The notes beneath the pieces are model-generated. The model saw only the letters and a list, made by a program, of their open reading frames with translations. It was not told where the DNA came from and did not search any database. Below, piece by piece: positions 40,644 through 50,469 of a stretch of DNA of 64,000 nucleotides (its first letter is position 1; the number at the start of each line of letters is the position of its first letter). This DNA comes from Polyangium sp. 6x1 (lineage in GTDB: Bacteria > Myxococcota_A > Polyangia > Polyangiales > Polyangiaceae), in assembly GCF_029946515.1 (NCBI RefSeq), contig NZ_JARZHH010000006.1:62001-126000 (forward strand), in the 5' to 3' direction. The translations under genes were made by a program, and so were the position numbers.

Positions 40644-43600
40644 ATGAGTCTCTTTCCCGGCTACGAGATCACGGCGAAGCTGCACGAGACCACGCGGACA
40701 CTCGTCTACCGGGGCCGCCGCACGCACGACGGGCTCCCCGTGGTGCTCAAGATGCTGCGCCTGGATCGGCCGAGGCCCGAGGAGCTCGCGCGATTCCGCC
40801 GCGAATACGAGATCACGAGCGGCCTCCGGCTCGACGGCGTCATTCGCACGCACGAGCTTCTGCGCCACGACGGCCGCCTCACGATCGTGCTCGAGGATTT
40901 CGGGGCCGAGCCGCTCGGCGCGTTCCGGGCCCGCGCGCGGCTGCCGATCGCGGAGCTCTTGCCGATCATGGTCGAGCTCGCGCGCATCCTCGGCGAGGTC
41001 CACGGGCGCAACATCATTCACAAGGACGTGAACCCGTCCAACATCGTCATCCACCCCGCGACCCGCGAGATCAAGCTCATCGACTTCGGCATCGCGACGG
41101 CCCTCTCGCGCGAGAGCGCGCCGATGCGGGATCTCAACGTGCTCGAAGGCACGCTGCGCTACGTGTCGCCGGAGCAGACGGGCCGGACGAACCGGGCCGT
41201 CGATCACCGCGCGGATCTCTATTCGCTCGGCGTCACGTTCTACGAGCTCTTGACGGGCCACGTGCCCTTCGAGTCCTCCGACGTGGTGGAGCTCGTGCAC
41301 CAGCACATCGCGCGCGAGCCTTTGCCTCCCCACGAGCGCGCGCCGGGCATCCCCGCGGCCGTCTCCGACATCACGCGCAAGCTCCTCGCGAAGTCCCCGG
41401 AGGATCGATACCAGACGGCCTTTGGGCTCGCGGCCGACCTCGAAGCGTGCGTCGCGGCGCTCGACGAGGGCCGCCCGATCGAGCGCTTCCCCCTCGGCCG
41501 GCGCGACGTACCCGACAAACTCCAGATCCCGCAGAAGCTCTACGGACGCGAGGCGGAGATCGGACAGCTCCTCTCCACGTTCGACCGCGTGAGCGAGGGC
41601 AAGGCCGAGATGGTCCTCGTCGCCGGCTACTCGGGCGTCGGCAAGAGCGCGCTCGTCAACGAGGTCCACGAGCCCATCCTCGCCAAGCGCGGCTACTTCG
41701 TCTCCGGCAAGTTCGATCAGCTGAACCGCGACGTCCCGTACAGCTCGCTGATCCAGGCCTTCCGCGACCTCGTGCGGCAATTCCTCACCGAGAGCGAGGG
41801 TCAACTCGCGGTCTGGCAGAAGCGGCTCTCGGCCGCGCTCGGCTCGAACGGTCAGGTGATCCTCGACGTCCTGCCCGAGGTCGAGCTCATCGTCGGCGCC
41901 CAGCCGCCGATCTCGCCGCTGCCCGCGAACGAAGCGCAGAACCGCTTCCATTTCGTGTTCCAGAGCTTCGTCCGCGCGCTGACTGTCGGCGGCCATCCGC
42001 TCGTGATCTTCCTCGACGACCTGCAGTGGGCCGACTCGCCGTCGCTGAAGCTCCTGCACCTGCTCATGACCGATCCCGACATGAAGCACCTGCTCGTGAT
42101 CGGCGCGTATCGCGACAACGAGGTCGGCTCGGGGCATCCGCTGCGCATGACGCTGGAGGCGCTGGAGAAAGCCGGCGCCCCCGTGACCGAGCTCTCGCTC
42201 TCGCCGCTCTCGATCGAGCACGTGCAGAACCTCGTCGACGACGCCGTGCGCAGCGGCGAGGGCACGCTCGCGCTCGCGGAGATCGCGCTCGAAAAGACGG
42301 GCGGAAACCCCTTCTTCCTCGGCCAGTTCCTGCGCTCGCTCGCCGACGAGCGGCTGCTCCGCTTCGATCCGCAGGCCTCGCAGTGGCGGTGGGATCTCCA
42401 GGAGATCCGGCGCCGCGACATGACCGACAACGTGGTCGAGCTCATGGCCGCGAAGATCCAGCGGCTCCCCGAGCGGGCGCAGCGCGTGATCGAGCTCGCC
42501 GCGTGCATCGGCGCGCGCTTCGAGCTCGCGACGCTCGCGAAGGTGCACGATCACCCGCTGATCGAGACGGCGACGGGGCTCTGGGACGCGCTGCGCGAGG
42601 GGCTCGTGGTGCCGATCGGCGACGCCTACCAGCTCGCCGAGCCCGCGGTGCTCGAGGGCACGGACGGGATCCCCGACGCGCATTACAAGTTCCTGCACGA
42701 CCGCGTGCAGCAGGCCGCCTACTCGCTCATCGCGGAGCACCGGCGCGCCGAGATCCACCTGCAAATCGGCCGGCTCCTGCTCGAGCGCACCCCGCCCGGT
42801 CAGCTCGAAGAGCGCCTCTTCGACGTCATCAGCCAGCTCGATCAAGGCAGCGAGCGCATCGAGAGCCTGGAGGAGCGCGCCGAGGTCGCGCGGCTGAACC
42901 TGCTCGCAGGAAAAAAAGCGAAGGCCTCGGCCGCGTACGAGCCCGCGCTGCATTACCTCGACGCCGGCATCCGCCTCCTGCCGCCGGGGAGTTTTTCGGA
43001 TCGGTACGAGCTCGCGTTCGAGCTCTACATCGAGGCGACGGGCGCCGCGTACCTGGCCGGCGACTTCGAGCGCGCGCAGAAGCTCTCGCAGATCGCGCTG
43101 GAGCACGCGCGGACGGCGCTCGACAAGGTGCGCATCCACGAGCTCCGGATGCTCTTCCACACGGCGCGCATCGAGTTCGACGCGACGATCCGCGTGGGCC
43201 TCCAGGCGCTCGCGCTGCTCGGCGCGCCGCTGCCCGAGGACATCGACACGAACGGCATGCTCGCGCGGTACGCCGAGACGGCCGCGCTCATCGGCAACAG
43301 GCCCGTGGAGTCGCTCGCGGATCTGCCGGAGATGGTCGACAAAGCCCAGCTCGCGCGGCTCCGGCTGCTCGTGACGCTCACGGCGCCGGTCTACATCGGC
43401 AAGCCCATGCTCTTCGTGCCGGTCATCTGCGAGATGGTGAAGCTCTGCGTCGAGCACGGGCACTCGACGCTCTCGCCGTTCGCCTTCGCCGAGTACGGCG
43501 TGGTCCTCAGCGCGTTCGGCGATCCGGACGCCGGCAACCTCTACGGCGATCTCGCGCTCCGGCTCGTCGATCGCTTCGACGCCCGGGCACACCGCGCGAA

Positions 43601-46115
43601 GATCTACACGCTCGTCGGCAGCTTCATCAAGATCTGGAAGGAGCACCTGCGTGTCTCCTTCGACTACCTCCGCGAGGCGGTCACGACCGGCCTCGACGTG
43701 GGCGATCACGAGTTCGTCGGCTACTCCGCGGCCATCTACGCCTCGGCGATCTTCTACGCCGGCGAGCCGCTCGACGTCGTGGTCGCCGACGTGGCCCAGC
43801 ACATCGACGTGCTGTCGCGCGTCAAGCAAGAGCATGGGCTCTCGTTCGCGCGGATCGTGCGGCAAACCGTGCTGAACCTGATGGGCAAGTCGAAGGATCC
43901 GGTCCTGCTCGTGGGCGACAGCCTCGACGAGCGGACGGCGATCCAGCACTTCCTCGAGGTGAAGAGCGAGAACGCGCTCGGCCTCTTGCACATCTCGAAG
44001 TGCATGCTCGCGTATCTGTTCGGCGAGACGGCGCTCGCGATCGAGGAGGCCGAGGCCGCCAGGCCCTACCTGAACGCGCTCACGGGGCACATGACGGCGG
44101 GGCAGCTCCCGCTCTACCACTCGCTCGCGCTGCTTCGCGCGGCGCGCGTGGCGACGCCGGAGAAACGCGCCGCGCTGCTCGCTCGCGTCGACGAGAACCA
44201 GGCGCTCGCGAAGCGCTGGGCCGAGCAGGCGCCCGCGAACTACCTGCACAAGTACGAGCTCGTCGAGGCGGAGCGCGCGCGGCTCCTCGGGCACGCGGCC
44301 GAGGCGATGGACCTCTTCGAGCGGGCCATCAAGGGCGCCACGAAGAACGGGTTCGTGCAGGAAGAGGCGCTCGCCTACGAGCTCGCGGCCGAGCATTACC
44401 TGGAGCTCGGGCGCACGAAGATCGCCGCGACGTACATGGGCGAGGCGCGCTACGGCTACGTGCGCTGGGGCGCGTCGGCCAAGGTCGCGGCGTTGAACAA
44501 GGAGCACGCAGAGCTGCTCGGATCGGCCGCGCCGCCGCCGCCGAGCACGGCGCAGGTCCCCTCGACCGTGAACCTCGGCGTGGAGTCGACGACGGGCAGC
44601 GGCGGCGAATCGATCGATCTCGCGACCGTGATGAAGGCCGCCCGCGCGATCTCCGGCGAAATCGTCCTCGAACGGCTGAGCTCCACGCTCATGCGGATCC
44701 TCCTGGAGAACGCGGGCGCGCAGCGCGGCTTCTTGATCCTGGAGCGCGAGGGGCAGCTCGTCGTCGCGGTCGAGCACACGATCGATCAAGCCGACGTCAT
44801 CAGCCACGACGCGACGCCGCTCGATCAAGAAAAGCGCATCGCGGCCGCCATAGTAAAGTACGTCAGCCGCACGCGGGAGAGCGTCGTCCTCCGGGATGCG
44901 GCGCGGGAAGGCCGCTTCACGGCCGATCCGTACATCGCGTCGGCGCGGCCGAAGTCCGTGCTCTGCGCGCCGCTCATCGATCGCGGCGCCGTGACGGCCA
45001 TCATCTACCTCGAGAACAACCTCATCGCGGGCGCGTTCACCGCGTCGAGGCTCGACGTCCTGCGCCTCTTGCTCTCGCAAGCCGCGCTCTCGCTCCACAA
45101 CGCGCGGCTCTTCGCCGACCTCGAAAAGACCTCCACGCGCCTGCGGGCTTCGAATGATCTGCTCGAAGAGTACAGCCGCACGCTGGAGCAGAAGGTCGAC
45201 GAGCGGACGCGGGAGCTCTCGGCGAAAAACGCCGAGCTCGGCCTCACGCTCGAGCAGCTCCGCGACACGCAGCAGCAGCTCGTGATGCAGGAGAAGCTCG
45301 CGAGCCTCGGCGCGCTGACGGCCGGCATCGCGCACGAGATGAAGAACCCGCTGAACTTCATCATCAACTTCGCCGAGCTCTCCTCGGGGCTCGTCACGGA
45401 GCTCGACGAGGGGCTCGCGCAGCTCGACGGCGGGGCGCCGCCGGACACGATCGAGGAGATCCAGGAGACGCTCTCCCTCTTGGGCCAGAACGTCGCGAAG
45501 ATCGGCGAGCACGGCGTGCGGGCGAACCACATCGTGAACGGGATGCTCCTGCATTCACGCGCCGGGGGCGGAAAACACGAGCCGGCCGATCTGAACGCCG
45601 CCCTCGCCGAGGGGCTCGATCTCGCCTACCACGGCTATCGCGGCAAGCTGCCCGGGTTCCACCTGAAGATCGAGAACGACTGCGACGCCTCGGTCGGCCC
45701 GGTGGAGATGGCGGTCCAGGACATGGTCCGCGTATTCATCAACGTGATCAACAACGCCTGCTATGCAATGCAGGAGAAGCAACGGACGGCCGGCCCCGGC
45801 TTCGCGCCGACGCTCGGGATCCGCACGCGCGGCGACGCGAACCACGTCGAGGTGCGTATCCGCGACAACGGGACGGGTATCCAGGACGAGATCCTCGGAA
45901 AGGTCTTCCATCCGTTCTTCACGACGAAACCGCCCGGCGAGGGCACGGGGCTCGGGCTGTCGATCTGCTTCGACACCGTGGTCCAGGGGCACCGCGGTTC
46001 GATGCAGGTGCACACCGCGCAGGGAGAGTACACCGAGTTCGTCATAACGCTGCCCAGGCGCCAGAAGCAGCCGGGCGCCTCGTCCGCCGTAGACGCACGA
46101 AAACTCATAACGTGA
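40644..46115 (+). CDS. Trifunctional Ser/Thr kinase - AAA ATPase - sensor histidine kinase
   Basis: 1,823 residues. Domain 1 (about 10-265) is a Hanks-type kinase, with Lys at about 36, HKDVNPSN near 126 and DFG near 147; the His-Lys-Asp variant replaces HRD. Domain 2 is an AAA_16-type ATPase with P-loop GYSGVGKSAL near 331 and LVIFLDDLQWAD. A long helical-repeat region (about 740-1290) follows. Domain 4 is a GAF domain (about 1325-1480). A coiled coil leads to HisKA with His about 1564 in HEMKNPLNFI and a HATPase with NNACYAM, NGTGIQDE and GTGLGLSI. No membrane segment is seen, so it is a cytoplasmic sensor. The start is ATG 40644; a TTGACA is found 36 bases upstream without a good -10. The family is known in cyanobacteria and myxobacteria; its signals are mostly unknown. 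Confidence 0.93.
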   Translation: MSLFPGYEITAKLHETTRTLVYRGRRTHDGLPVVLKMLRLDRPRPEELARFRREYEITSGLRLDGVIRTHELLRHDGRLTIVLEDFGAEPLGAFRARARLPIAELLPIMVELARILGEVHGRNIIHKDVNPSNIVIHPATREIKLIDFGIATALSRESAPMRDLNVLEGTLRYVSPEQTGRTNRAVDHRADLYSLGVTFYELLTGHVPFESSDVVELVHQHIAREPLPPHERAPGIPAAVSDITRKLLAKSPEDRYQTAFGLAADLEACVAALDEGRPIERFPLGRRDVPDKLQIPQKLYGREAEIGQLLSTFDRVSEGKAEMVLVAGYSGVGKSALVNEVHEPILAKRGYFVSGKFDQLNRDVPYSSLIQAFRDLVRQFLTESEGQLAVWQKRLSAALGSNGQVILDVLPEVELIVGAQPPISPLPANEAQNRFHFVFQSFVRALTVGGHPLVIFLDDLQWADSPSLKLLHLLMTDPDMKHLLVIGAYRDNEVGSGHPLRMTLEALEKAGAPVTELSLSPLSIEHVQNLVDDAVRSGEGTLALAEIALEKTGGNPFFLGQFLRSLADERLLRFDPQASQWRWDLQEIRRRDMTDNVVELMAAKIQRLPERAQRVIELAACIGARFELATLAKVHDHPLIETATGLWDALREGLVVPIGDAYQLAEPAVLEGTDGIPDAHYKFLHDRVQQAAYSLIAEHRRAEIHLQIGRLLLERTPPGQLEERLFDVISQLDQGSERIESLEERAEVARLNLLAGKKAKASAAYEPALHYLDAGIRLLPPGSFSDRYELAFELYIEATGAAYLAGDFERAQKLSQIALEHARTALDKVRIHELRMLFHTARIEFDATIRVGLQALALLGAPLPEDIDTNGMLARYAETAALIGNRPVESLADLPEMVDKAQLARLRLLVTLTAPVYIGKPMLFVPVICEMVKLCVEHGHSTLSPFAFAEYGVVLSAFGDPDAGNLYGDLALRLVDRFDARAHRAKIYTLVGSFIKIWKEHLRVSFDYLREAVTTGLDVGDHEFVGYSAAIYASAIFYAGEPLDVVVADVAQHIDVLSRVKQEHGLSFARIVRQTVLNLMGKSKDPVLLVGDSLDERTAIQHFLEVKSENALGLLHISKCMLAYLFGETALAIEEAEAARPYLNALTGHMTAGQLPLYHSLALLRAARVATPEKRAALLARVDENQALAKRWAEQAPANYLHKYELVEAERARLLGHAAEAMDLFERAIKGATKNGFVQEEALAYELAAEHYLELGRTKIAATYMGEARYGYVRWGASAKVAALNKEHAELLGSAAPPPPSTAQVPSTVNLGVESTTGSGGESIDLATVMKAARAISGEIVLERLSSTLMRILLENAGAQRGFLILEREGQLVVAVEHTIDQADVISHDATPLDQEKRIAAAIVKYVSRTRESVVLRDAAREGRFTADPYIASARPKSVLCAPLIDRGAVTAIIYLENNLIAGAFTASRLDVLRLLLSQAALSLHNARLFADLEKTSTRLRASNDLLEEYSRTLEQKVDERTRELSAKNAELGLTLEQLRDTQQQLVMQEKLASLGALTAGIAHEMKNPLNFIINFAELSSGLVTELDEGLAQLDGGAPPDTIEEIQETLSLLGQNVAKIGEHGVRANHIVNGMLLHSRAGGGKHEPADLNAALAEGLDLAYHGYRGKLPGFHLKIENDCDASVGPVEMAVQDMVRVFINVINNACYAMQEKQRTAGPGFAPTLGIRTRGDANHVEVRIRDNGTGIQDEILGKVFHPFFTTKPPGEGTGLGLSICFDTVVQGHRGSMQVHTAQGEYTEFVITLPRRQKQPGASSAVDARKLIT

Positions 46116-46233
46116 CGGTAGGTGAGGTTCGGCGCGGAGATCCTCGGGAAGCCCAAAAACGTAGCTGGATCACCGCTCTGATGCCGTTCGTCCTTGAAGG
46201 GCGGACGGAACTGCTGCATGTTCCAGAACGGAC

Positions 46234-48402
46234 ATGCACGTTCCCGGACGCCCCATTCGGGTGGCAATCATTGGAGGCGGCTGTGCGTCGATGGCGGCGG
46301 CCTTCGAGCTGACGCGGCCCGAGCATCGCGGGCTCTACGACGTCACGGTCTATCAGATGGGCTTCCGGCTCGGCGGCAAAGGCGCCTCGGGCCGCGGGCC
46401 GTCGGGCCGCATCGAGGAGCACGGGCTGCACCTCTGGATGGGGTTTTACGAGAATGCGTTCCGCCTGATGCGCTCGTGTTATGGCGAGCTCCGGCGGGAT
46501 ACCCGCGCCTGCCCCATCGCGACGTTCGAGGACGCGTTCGCGCCCGCGCCCGTCGTCGGCGTGACGGATCGCCTGCCGAGCGGCGCCTGGGAGCCGTGGG
46601 TCGCCCATTTCCCGCCCGGCAAGGGCATGCCCGGCGGTCCGCTGGAGGAGCGCAATCCATTCAGCGTCGCGGGATACCTCGAGAAGGCGCTCGCGCTCGT
46701 CCCCGAGCTCTTGCGTTCGGCGAACGCGGGGCGCGCCGCGGCCGCGTGGTCGGGCCCGGACGGGGCGCGCCGCGCCGGGGCGTCGCCGGGCGACGTGCTC
46801 GGGATGATCGAGCGGATCCTGCGGTACGGGCAGCTCGCCACGACGGCGGCCGTGTTCGAGGCCGTGGACCTCCTGCGCACGGCGCTGCAATCGCTGTTCG
46901 CGCTCTCGCCGCGGGACAGCGTGCAGGCGACGCTGCTCCGGCTCCTCGACGCGATCGGGGCGGTCGTGCGGCGGGAGCTCGACGCGCTCGTCGGCGGGGA
47001 CATGGGCCTTCGGCGTGTGTGGGAGGTCGTCGAGCTCATCCTCTGCATCGTGCGCGGATCGCTTCGTTATGGGCTCGCGTTTCACCCGGACGGGTTCGAC
47101 GCGATCAACGAGTACGAATGGTCGGATTGGCTTCGCCGCAATGGCGCGTCCGAGCGCTCGCTCGACTCCGGGTTCGTCCGCGCGCTTTACGATCTTGCGT
47201 TCGCGTACGAGGACGGCGACGTGCGGCGTCCGGCCCTCGCGGCGGGCGTCGCGCTCCGCGGCGCGCTGCGGATGTTCTTCACGTACCGCGGCTCCTTGTT
47301 TTTCCGCATGCAGGCCGGCATGGGCGACATCGTGTTCGCCCCGATCTACGAGGTCCTGAAGCAGCGGGGCGCACATTTCGAGTTTTTCCACCGCCTGCGC
47401 AATGTGAAACTTTCGCCGCCCGAGGCGGGGCCGGCGCACGTCACGGCGCTCGAATTCGACGTACAGGCCGAGATCGTGGGCGGCGGCGAGTACGCACCGC
47501 TCGTCGACGTGAAGGGGCTGCCCTGCTGGCCCTCGACGGCCGACCACCGGCAGCTCGTGGACGGCGAGCGCCTGGAGCGCGAGGGCTGGGCGTTCGAATC
47601 GCACTGGGAGACGCGCCGCGCGAAGGAAAAGACAGTACGCGTGGGCGAGGATTTCGATTTCGTCGTGCTCGGCGTGAGCGTCGGCGCCATTCCGCACGTC
47701 GCCCCGGAGCTCGTCGAGCGGGCGCCGTCGTGGCGGGCGATGGTGCAGAACGTGAAGAGCGTCGCGACGCAGGCGTTCCAGGTGTGGCTCCGGGCGGACG
47801 CGCGGGAGCTCGGCTGGGGTCGGCCCGGGCCGGTGAACGTGTCGGGGTTCGTCGAGCCGTTCGACACGTGGGCGGACATGACGCACCTCGAGCGCGTGGA
47901 GAACTTCGAGGAGCCGGTCCGGTCGATTGCGTATTTTTGCAGCGTCCTGCCGGACGTCGCGCCCGAGGGCCCGGATCTGCCGGGCATTGCGCGCGCCTAT
48001 GTGCGCGACAACGTGGTGCGGTTCCTCGATTGGGACGTGGGCTGGCTCTGGCCCGCGGCCGTCCGCAGGCCGGGCGAATTTCGCTGGGATCTGCTCGTCG
48101 ACCCCGCGGAGGCCCGCGGCGGCGCGCCGCGGAGCGCGGGGGCCGCGCGGTTCGACTCGCAGTACTGGACGGCGAACGTGAACCCGTCGGATCGGTACGT
48201 CCTCTCGCTGCCGGGCAGCATCAAGTACCGCATCTCGCCGCTCGACATGACCTTCGACAACCTGACCATCGCCGGCGACTGGACGCGCTCCGGGCTCGAT
48301 ACGGGCTGCGTCGAGTCGGCCGTGATGTCGGGGCTGCTCGCCGCGCACGCCATCAGCCATTCCCCTCCCCTCGACGAAATCATCGGATACGATCACCCAT
48401 GA
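46234..48402 (+). CDS. FAD-dependent amine oxidase / phytoene-desaturase-like oxidoreductase
   Basis: 722 residues. The N-terminal dinucleotide fold IRVAIIGGGCASMAAAFEL binds FAD; LGGKGASGR and EEHGLHLWMGFYENAFRLM follow, and the C-terminal DNLTIAGDWTRSGLDTGCVE completes the FAD site of the flavin amine oxidase superfamily. A large insertion (about 160-300) makes it longer than most desaturases. Candidate roles are desaturation, dehydrogenation or isomerisation of an isoprenoid, because a polyprenyl diphosphate synthase is encoded two genes later. Its TGA overlaps the next ATG, so the operon is tight. It begins 118 bases after the trifunctional kinase. The substrate is not determined. Confidence 0.85.
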   Translation: MHVPGRPIRVAIIGGGCASMAAAFELTRPEHRGLYDVTVYQMGFRLGGKGASGRGPSGRIEEHGLHLWMGFYENAFRLMRSCYGELRRDTRACPIATFEDAFAPAPVVGVTDRLPSGAWEPWVAHFPPGKGMPGGPLEERNPFSVAGYLEKALALVPELLRSANAGRAAAAWSGPDGARRAGASPGDVLGMIERILRYGQLATTAAVFEAVDLLRTALQSLFALSPRDSVQATLLRLLDAIGAVVRRELDALVGGDMGLRRVWEVVELILCIVRGSLRYGLAFHPDGFDAINEYEWSDWLRRNGASERSLDSGFVRALYDLAFAYEDGDVRRPALAAGVALRGALRMFFTYRGSLFFRMQAGMGDIVFAPIYEVLKQRGAHFEFFHRLRNVKLSPPEAGPAHVTALEFDVQAEIVGGGEYAPLVDVKGLPCWPSTADHRQLVDGERLEREGWAFESHWETRRAKEKTVRVGEDFDFVVLGVSVGAIPHVAPELVERAPSWRAMVQNVKSVATQAFQVWLRADARELGWGRPGPVNVSGFVEPFDTWADMTHLERVENFEEPVRSIAYFCSVLPDVAPEGPDLPGIARAYVRDNVVRFLDWDVGWLWPAAVRRPGEFRWDLLVDPAEARGGAPRSAGAARFDSQYWTANVNPSDRYVLSLPGSIKYRISPLDMTFDNLTIAGDWTRSGLDTGCVESAVMSGLLAAHAISHSPPLDEIIGYDHP

Positions 48403-49385
48403 GCCAATGGAATCCGCATGATCGCCCTCCGCCCCATGACGCGCCCGTACAAGACCGGCTGCGGCGCGAGCCACCCGCGCGCACGCAGCCCATCCGGGAC
48501 GTGCCGTTGATTTTCCGCTCCCCGCCGGAGCGCCGCCCGGAGCCCGCTCCGATGCCGAATGGCCCGGCGGCGGCGCCGAATGGCCACCCCTCGCTCGAAA
48601 CGGGCGTGTCCACGGCGTATCGCGTGTACGATGAATACATGCGCCGCGGCAGGGACGCGGCGCGGGGGTTCGGCGGCGCGTGGACCGAGGCCGGGCCGGT
48701 TTCCTATGGCGACATGGCGCGCAGGGCGATGCGGTACTGGTCGGACGCCATCGGCATGATGTTCGATTTCGCCGGGCCGATGGGCTTTTCCCCCCAGGGA
48801 CGCGCGCCGCAATCGCCGTATGCGCACCCCTACGGCGGCTACGATCCACGCGCCTATGCACCGCAGGGCCGATACGAACCGCCGCCGCCGTACGGGAGGC
48901 CCGAGCCCCCTGCCCCGTTTGGCCGATACGAGCCGCCGCCGCGCGAGCGCTACGAGCCGCCTCCGCAGGGCGCGTATGCGCCGCCGCCGCCGCGCGAGCG
49001 CTACGAGCCTCCCCCCGCCCCGCCGTGGGCGAATCGCGGTCCGGGCCCCGCCGCCCCGACACCCGCCGCGCGTCCGTCGCTGGAGGCTCCCGAGCGGGAG
49101 GCGGGCATTGCATTGCGCTTCGACGTGCACCTCGGCCGCGCCGCGGAGGTCCGCCTGCACCTCGGGCCCGGCACGGCCGGAAAAAAGCTCGTCGCGCCGG
49201 CGCTCAGCGCGCTCGACGCGCAGGGCGCGCCCCCGCTCGAAGGCGTCCGCTTCTCGAACGACGGCGCCATCGGGATCACGCTGCAAATCCCGCCCGATCA
49301 GCCCGCCGGCACCTACAGCGGCGTGGTGATCGACGAGGCGAGCCGCTCGCCCGTCGGTCGCGTGACCGTCACCTTGAAGGCCTGA
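48399..49385 (+). CDS. Pro/Tyr-rich protein with helical segment and beta-sandwich C-terminus
   Basis: 328 residues, no recognised family. Residues 1-65 are Pro/Arg-rich. A helical segment (about 68-130, STAYRVYDEYMRRGRDAARG and RAMRYWSDAIGMMFDFA) is amphipathic and phasin-like in look. A disordered repeat region follows with YEPPPPYGR-type motifs. The last 95 residues (ALRFDVHLGRAAEVRLHLG to GVVIDEASRSPVGRVTVTL) look like an Ig-like beta domain. It may bind a membrane or lipid surface and organise the enzymes of the operon, which is an inference. It overlaps the gene before by 4 bases and ends 17 bases before the next. Confidence 0.7.
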   Translation: MSQWNPHDRPPPHDAPVQDRLRREPPARTQPIRDVPLIFRSPPERRPEPAPMPNGPAAAPNGHPSLETGVSTAYRVYDEYMRRGRDAARGFGGAWTEAGPVSYGDMARRAMRYWSDAIGMMFDFAGPMGFSPQGRAPQSPYAHPYGGYDPRAYAPQGRYEPPPPYGRPEPPAPFGRYEPPPRERYEPPPQGAYAPPPPRERYEPPPAPPWANRGPGPAAPTPAARPSLEAPEREAGIALRFDVHLGRAAEVRLHLGPGTAGKKLVAPALSALDAQGAPPLEGVRFSNDGAIGITLQIPPDQPAGTYSGVVIDEASRSPVGRVTVTLKA

Positions 49386-49402
49386 CGAGGGCCGAGGACG
49401 CC

Positions 49403-50428
49403 ATGCTCGCCGAGATCGTCCCCGCCGTCTTGCAAGAATACGGTGCGGCCGCGCGCTCGCGGCTCTTTCAATACATCCCGGCGCGCGAGCCGCGGCGCTG
49501 GCTTTACGACCTCGTGGCGGATTATCCGCAGCGCGGCGGCCGTGGCTTCCGGCCGAGCCTCTGCATCGCCACCGCCCGCGCCTTCGGCTGCCCGCCCGAG
49601 GACGCGCTCGACACGGCCGCGTCCATCGAGCTCTTGCACAATGCGATGCTCGTCCACGACGACATCGAGGACGAGAGCGAGCGCCGCCGCGGCAAACCCA
49701 CGCTGCACGCGACGCACGGCGTCCCGATCGCCATCAACGTCGGCGACATGCTCGGGCTCCTCGGCCTCCGCCCGCTGCTCGTGAATTTTCGGACCCTCGG
49801 CCCGCGCCTCGCGCTGCGCATCCTCGAAGAGACCGAGCGGATGGCCTCGGAGACGGCCGAGGGGCAGGCCATGGAGCTCGGCTGGCGCCATGAGAACTCG
49901 ACGCTGGTGCGCGAGGCCGATTATCTCGAAATGGTCCTCAAGAAGACGTGCTGGCTCGGGATGATCCACCCGATCCGGGTCGGCGCGATGATCGCCACGT
50001 TCGACTCGGTCGATCCCGACTCGTTCATCCGGTTCGGCTTCTTCCTCGGCGCGGCCTTCCAGATCCAGGACGACCTCCTGAATTTGACCGGCGACGAGAA
50101 TGATTACGGCAAGGAGCTCGGGGGCGACATCCACGAGGGCAAACGGACGATGATGCTGATTCGCCTCTTCGAGGCGGGGACGGCGGAGGAGCGGGAGCGC
50201 CTCGGCCGTCTGCTCGCGCTGCCGCGGGCCGAGCGGACCCGCGAGGAGATCACCTGGGTGCGCGAGCGGATGGATCACTACGGGTGCATCGAGTACGCGC
50301 GCGAGGTCGCGCAGGGGCTCGCGGGCGCAGCCTCGCACGAGTTTTCCCTGCTGTTCGGCGCGCTGCCGGACTCCAAGGACAAGCGGTTCATCGAGGCGCT
50401 GCCCCGCTGGGTCATCGAGCGGGCTTGA
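49403..50428 (+). CDS. Polyprenyl (FPP/GGPP-type) diphosphate synthase
   Basis: 341 residues of the trans-isoprenyl diphosphate synthase family. The first Asp-rich motif HDDIEDESERRRGKPT gives Asp86, Asp87 and Asp90. The second motif is QDDLLNLTGD (Asp223, Asp224, then Asn in place of the third Asp, as found in some GGPP synthases). GGRGFRPSL and the KRTMMLI lysine region are also present. It condenses isopentenyl diphosphate with an allylic primer in the cytoplasm; product length cannot be set from sequence alone. It is the third gene of the four-gene operon, so its product is the probable precursor for the flavoenzyme and the decarboxylase-like protein. Confidence 0.92.
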   Translation: MLAEIVPAVLQEYGAAARSRLFQYIPAREPRRWLYDLVADYPQRGGRGFRPSLCIATARAFGCPPEDALDTAASIELLHNAMLVHDDIEDESERRRGKPTLHATHGVPIAINVGDMLGLLGLRPLLVNFRTLGPRLALRILEETERMASETAEGQAMELGWRHENSTLVREADYLEMVLKKTCWLGMIHPIRVGAMIATFDSVDPDSFIRFGFFLGAAFQIQDDLLNLTGDENDYGKELGGDIHEGKRTMMLIRLFEAGTAEERERLGRLLALPRAERTREEITWVRERMDHYGCIEYAREVAQGLAGAASHEFSLLFGALPDSKDKRFIEALPRWVIERA

Positions 50429-50469
50429 CGGGCGGCCCGGGCAATACGACAACATCTCGGAGACGGACC

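Noticed and set aside
40629-45554. A frame of about 1,640 codons on the minus strand
   Set aside because: Antisense shadow of the trifunctional kinase; high GC removes stop codons from the complementary frame. No recognised motif.
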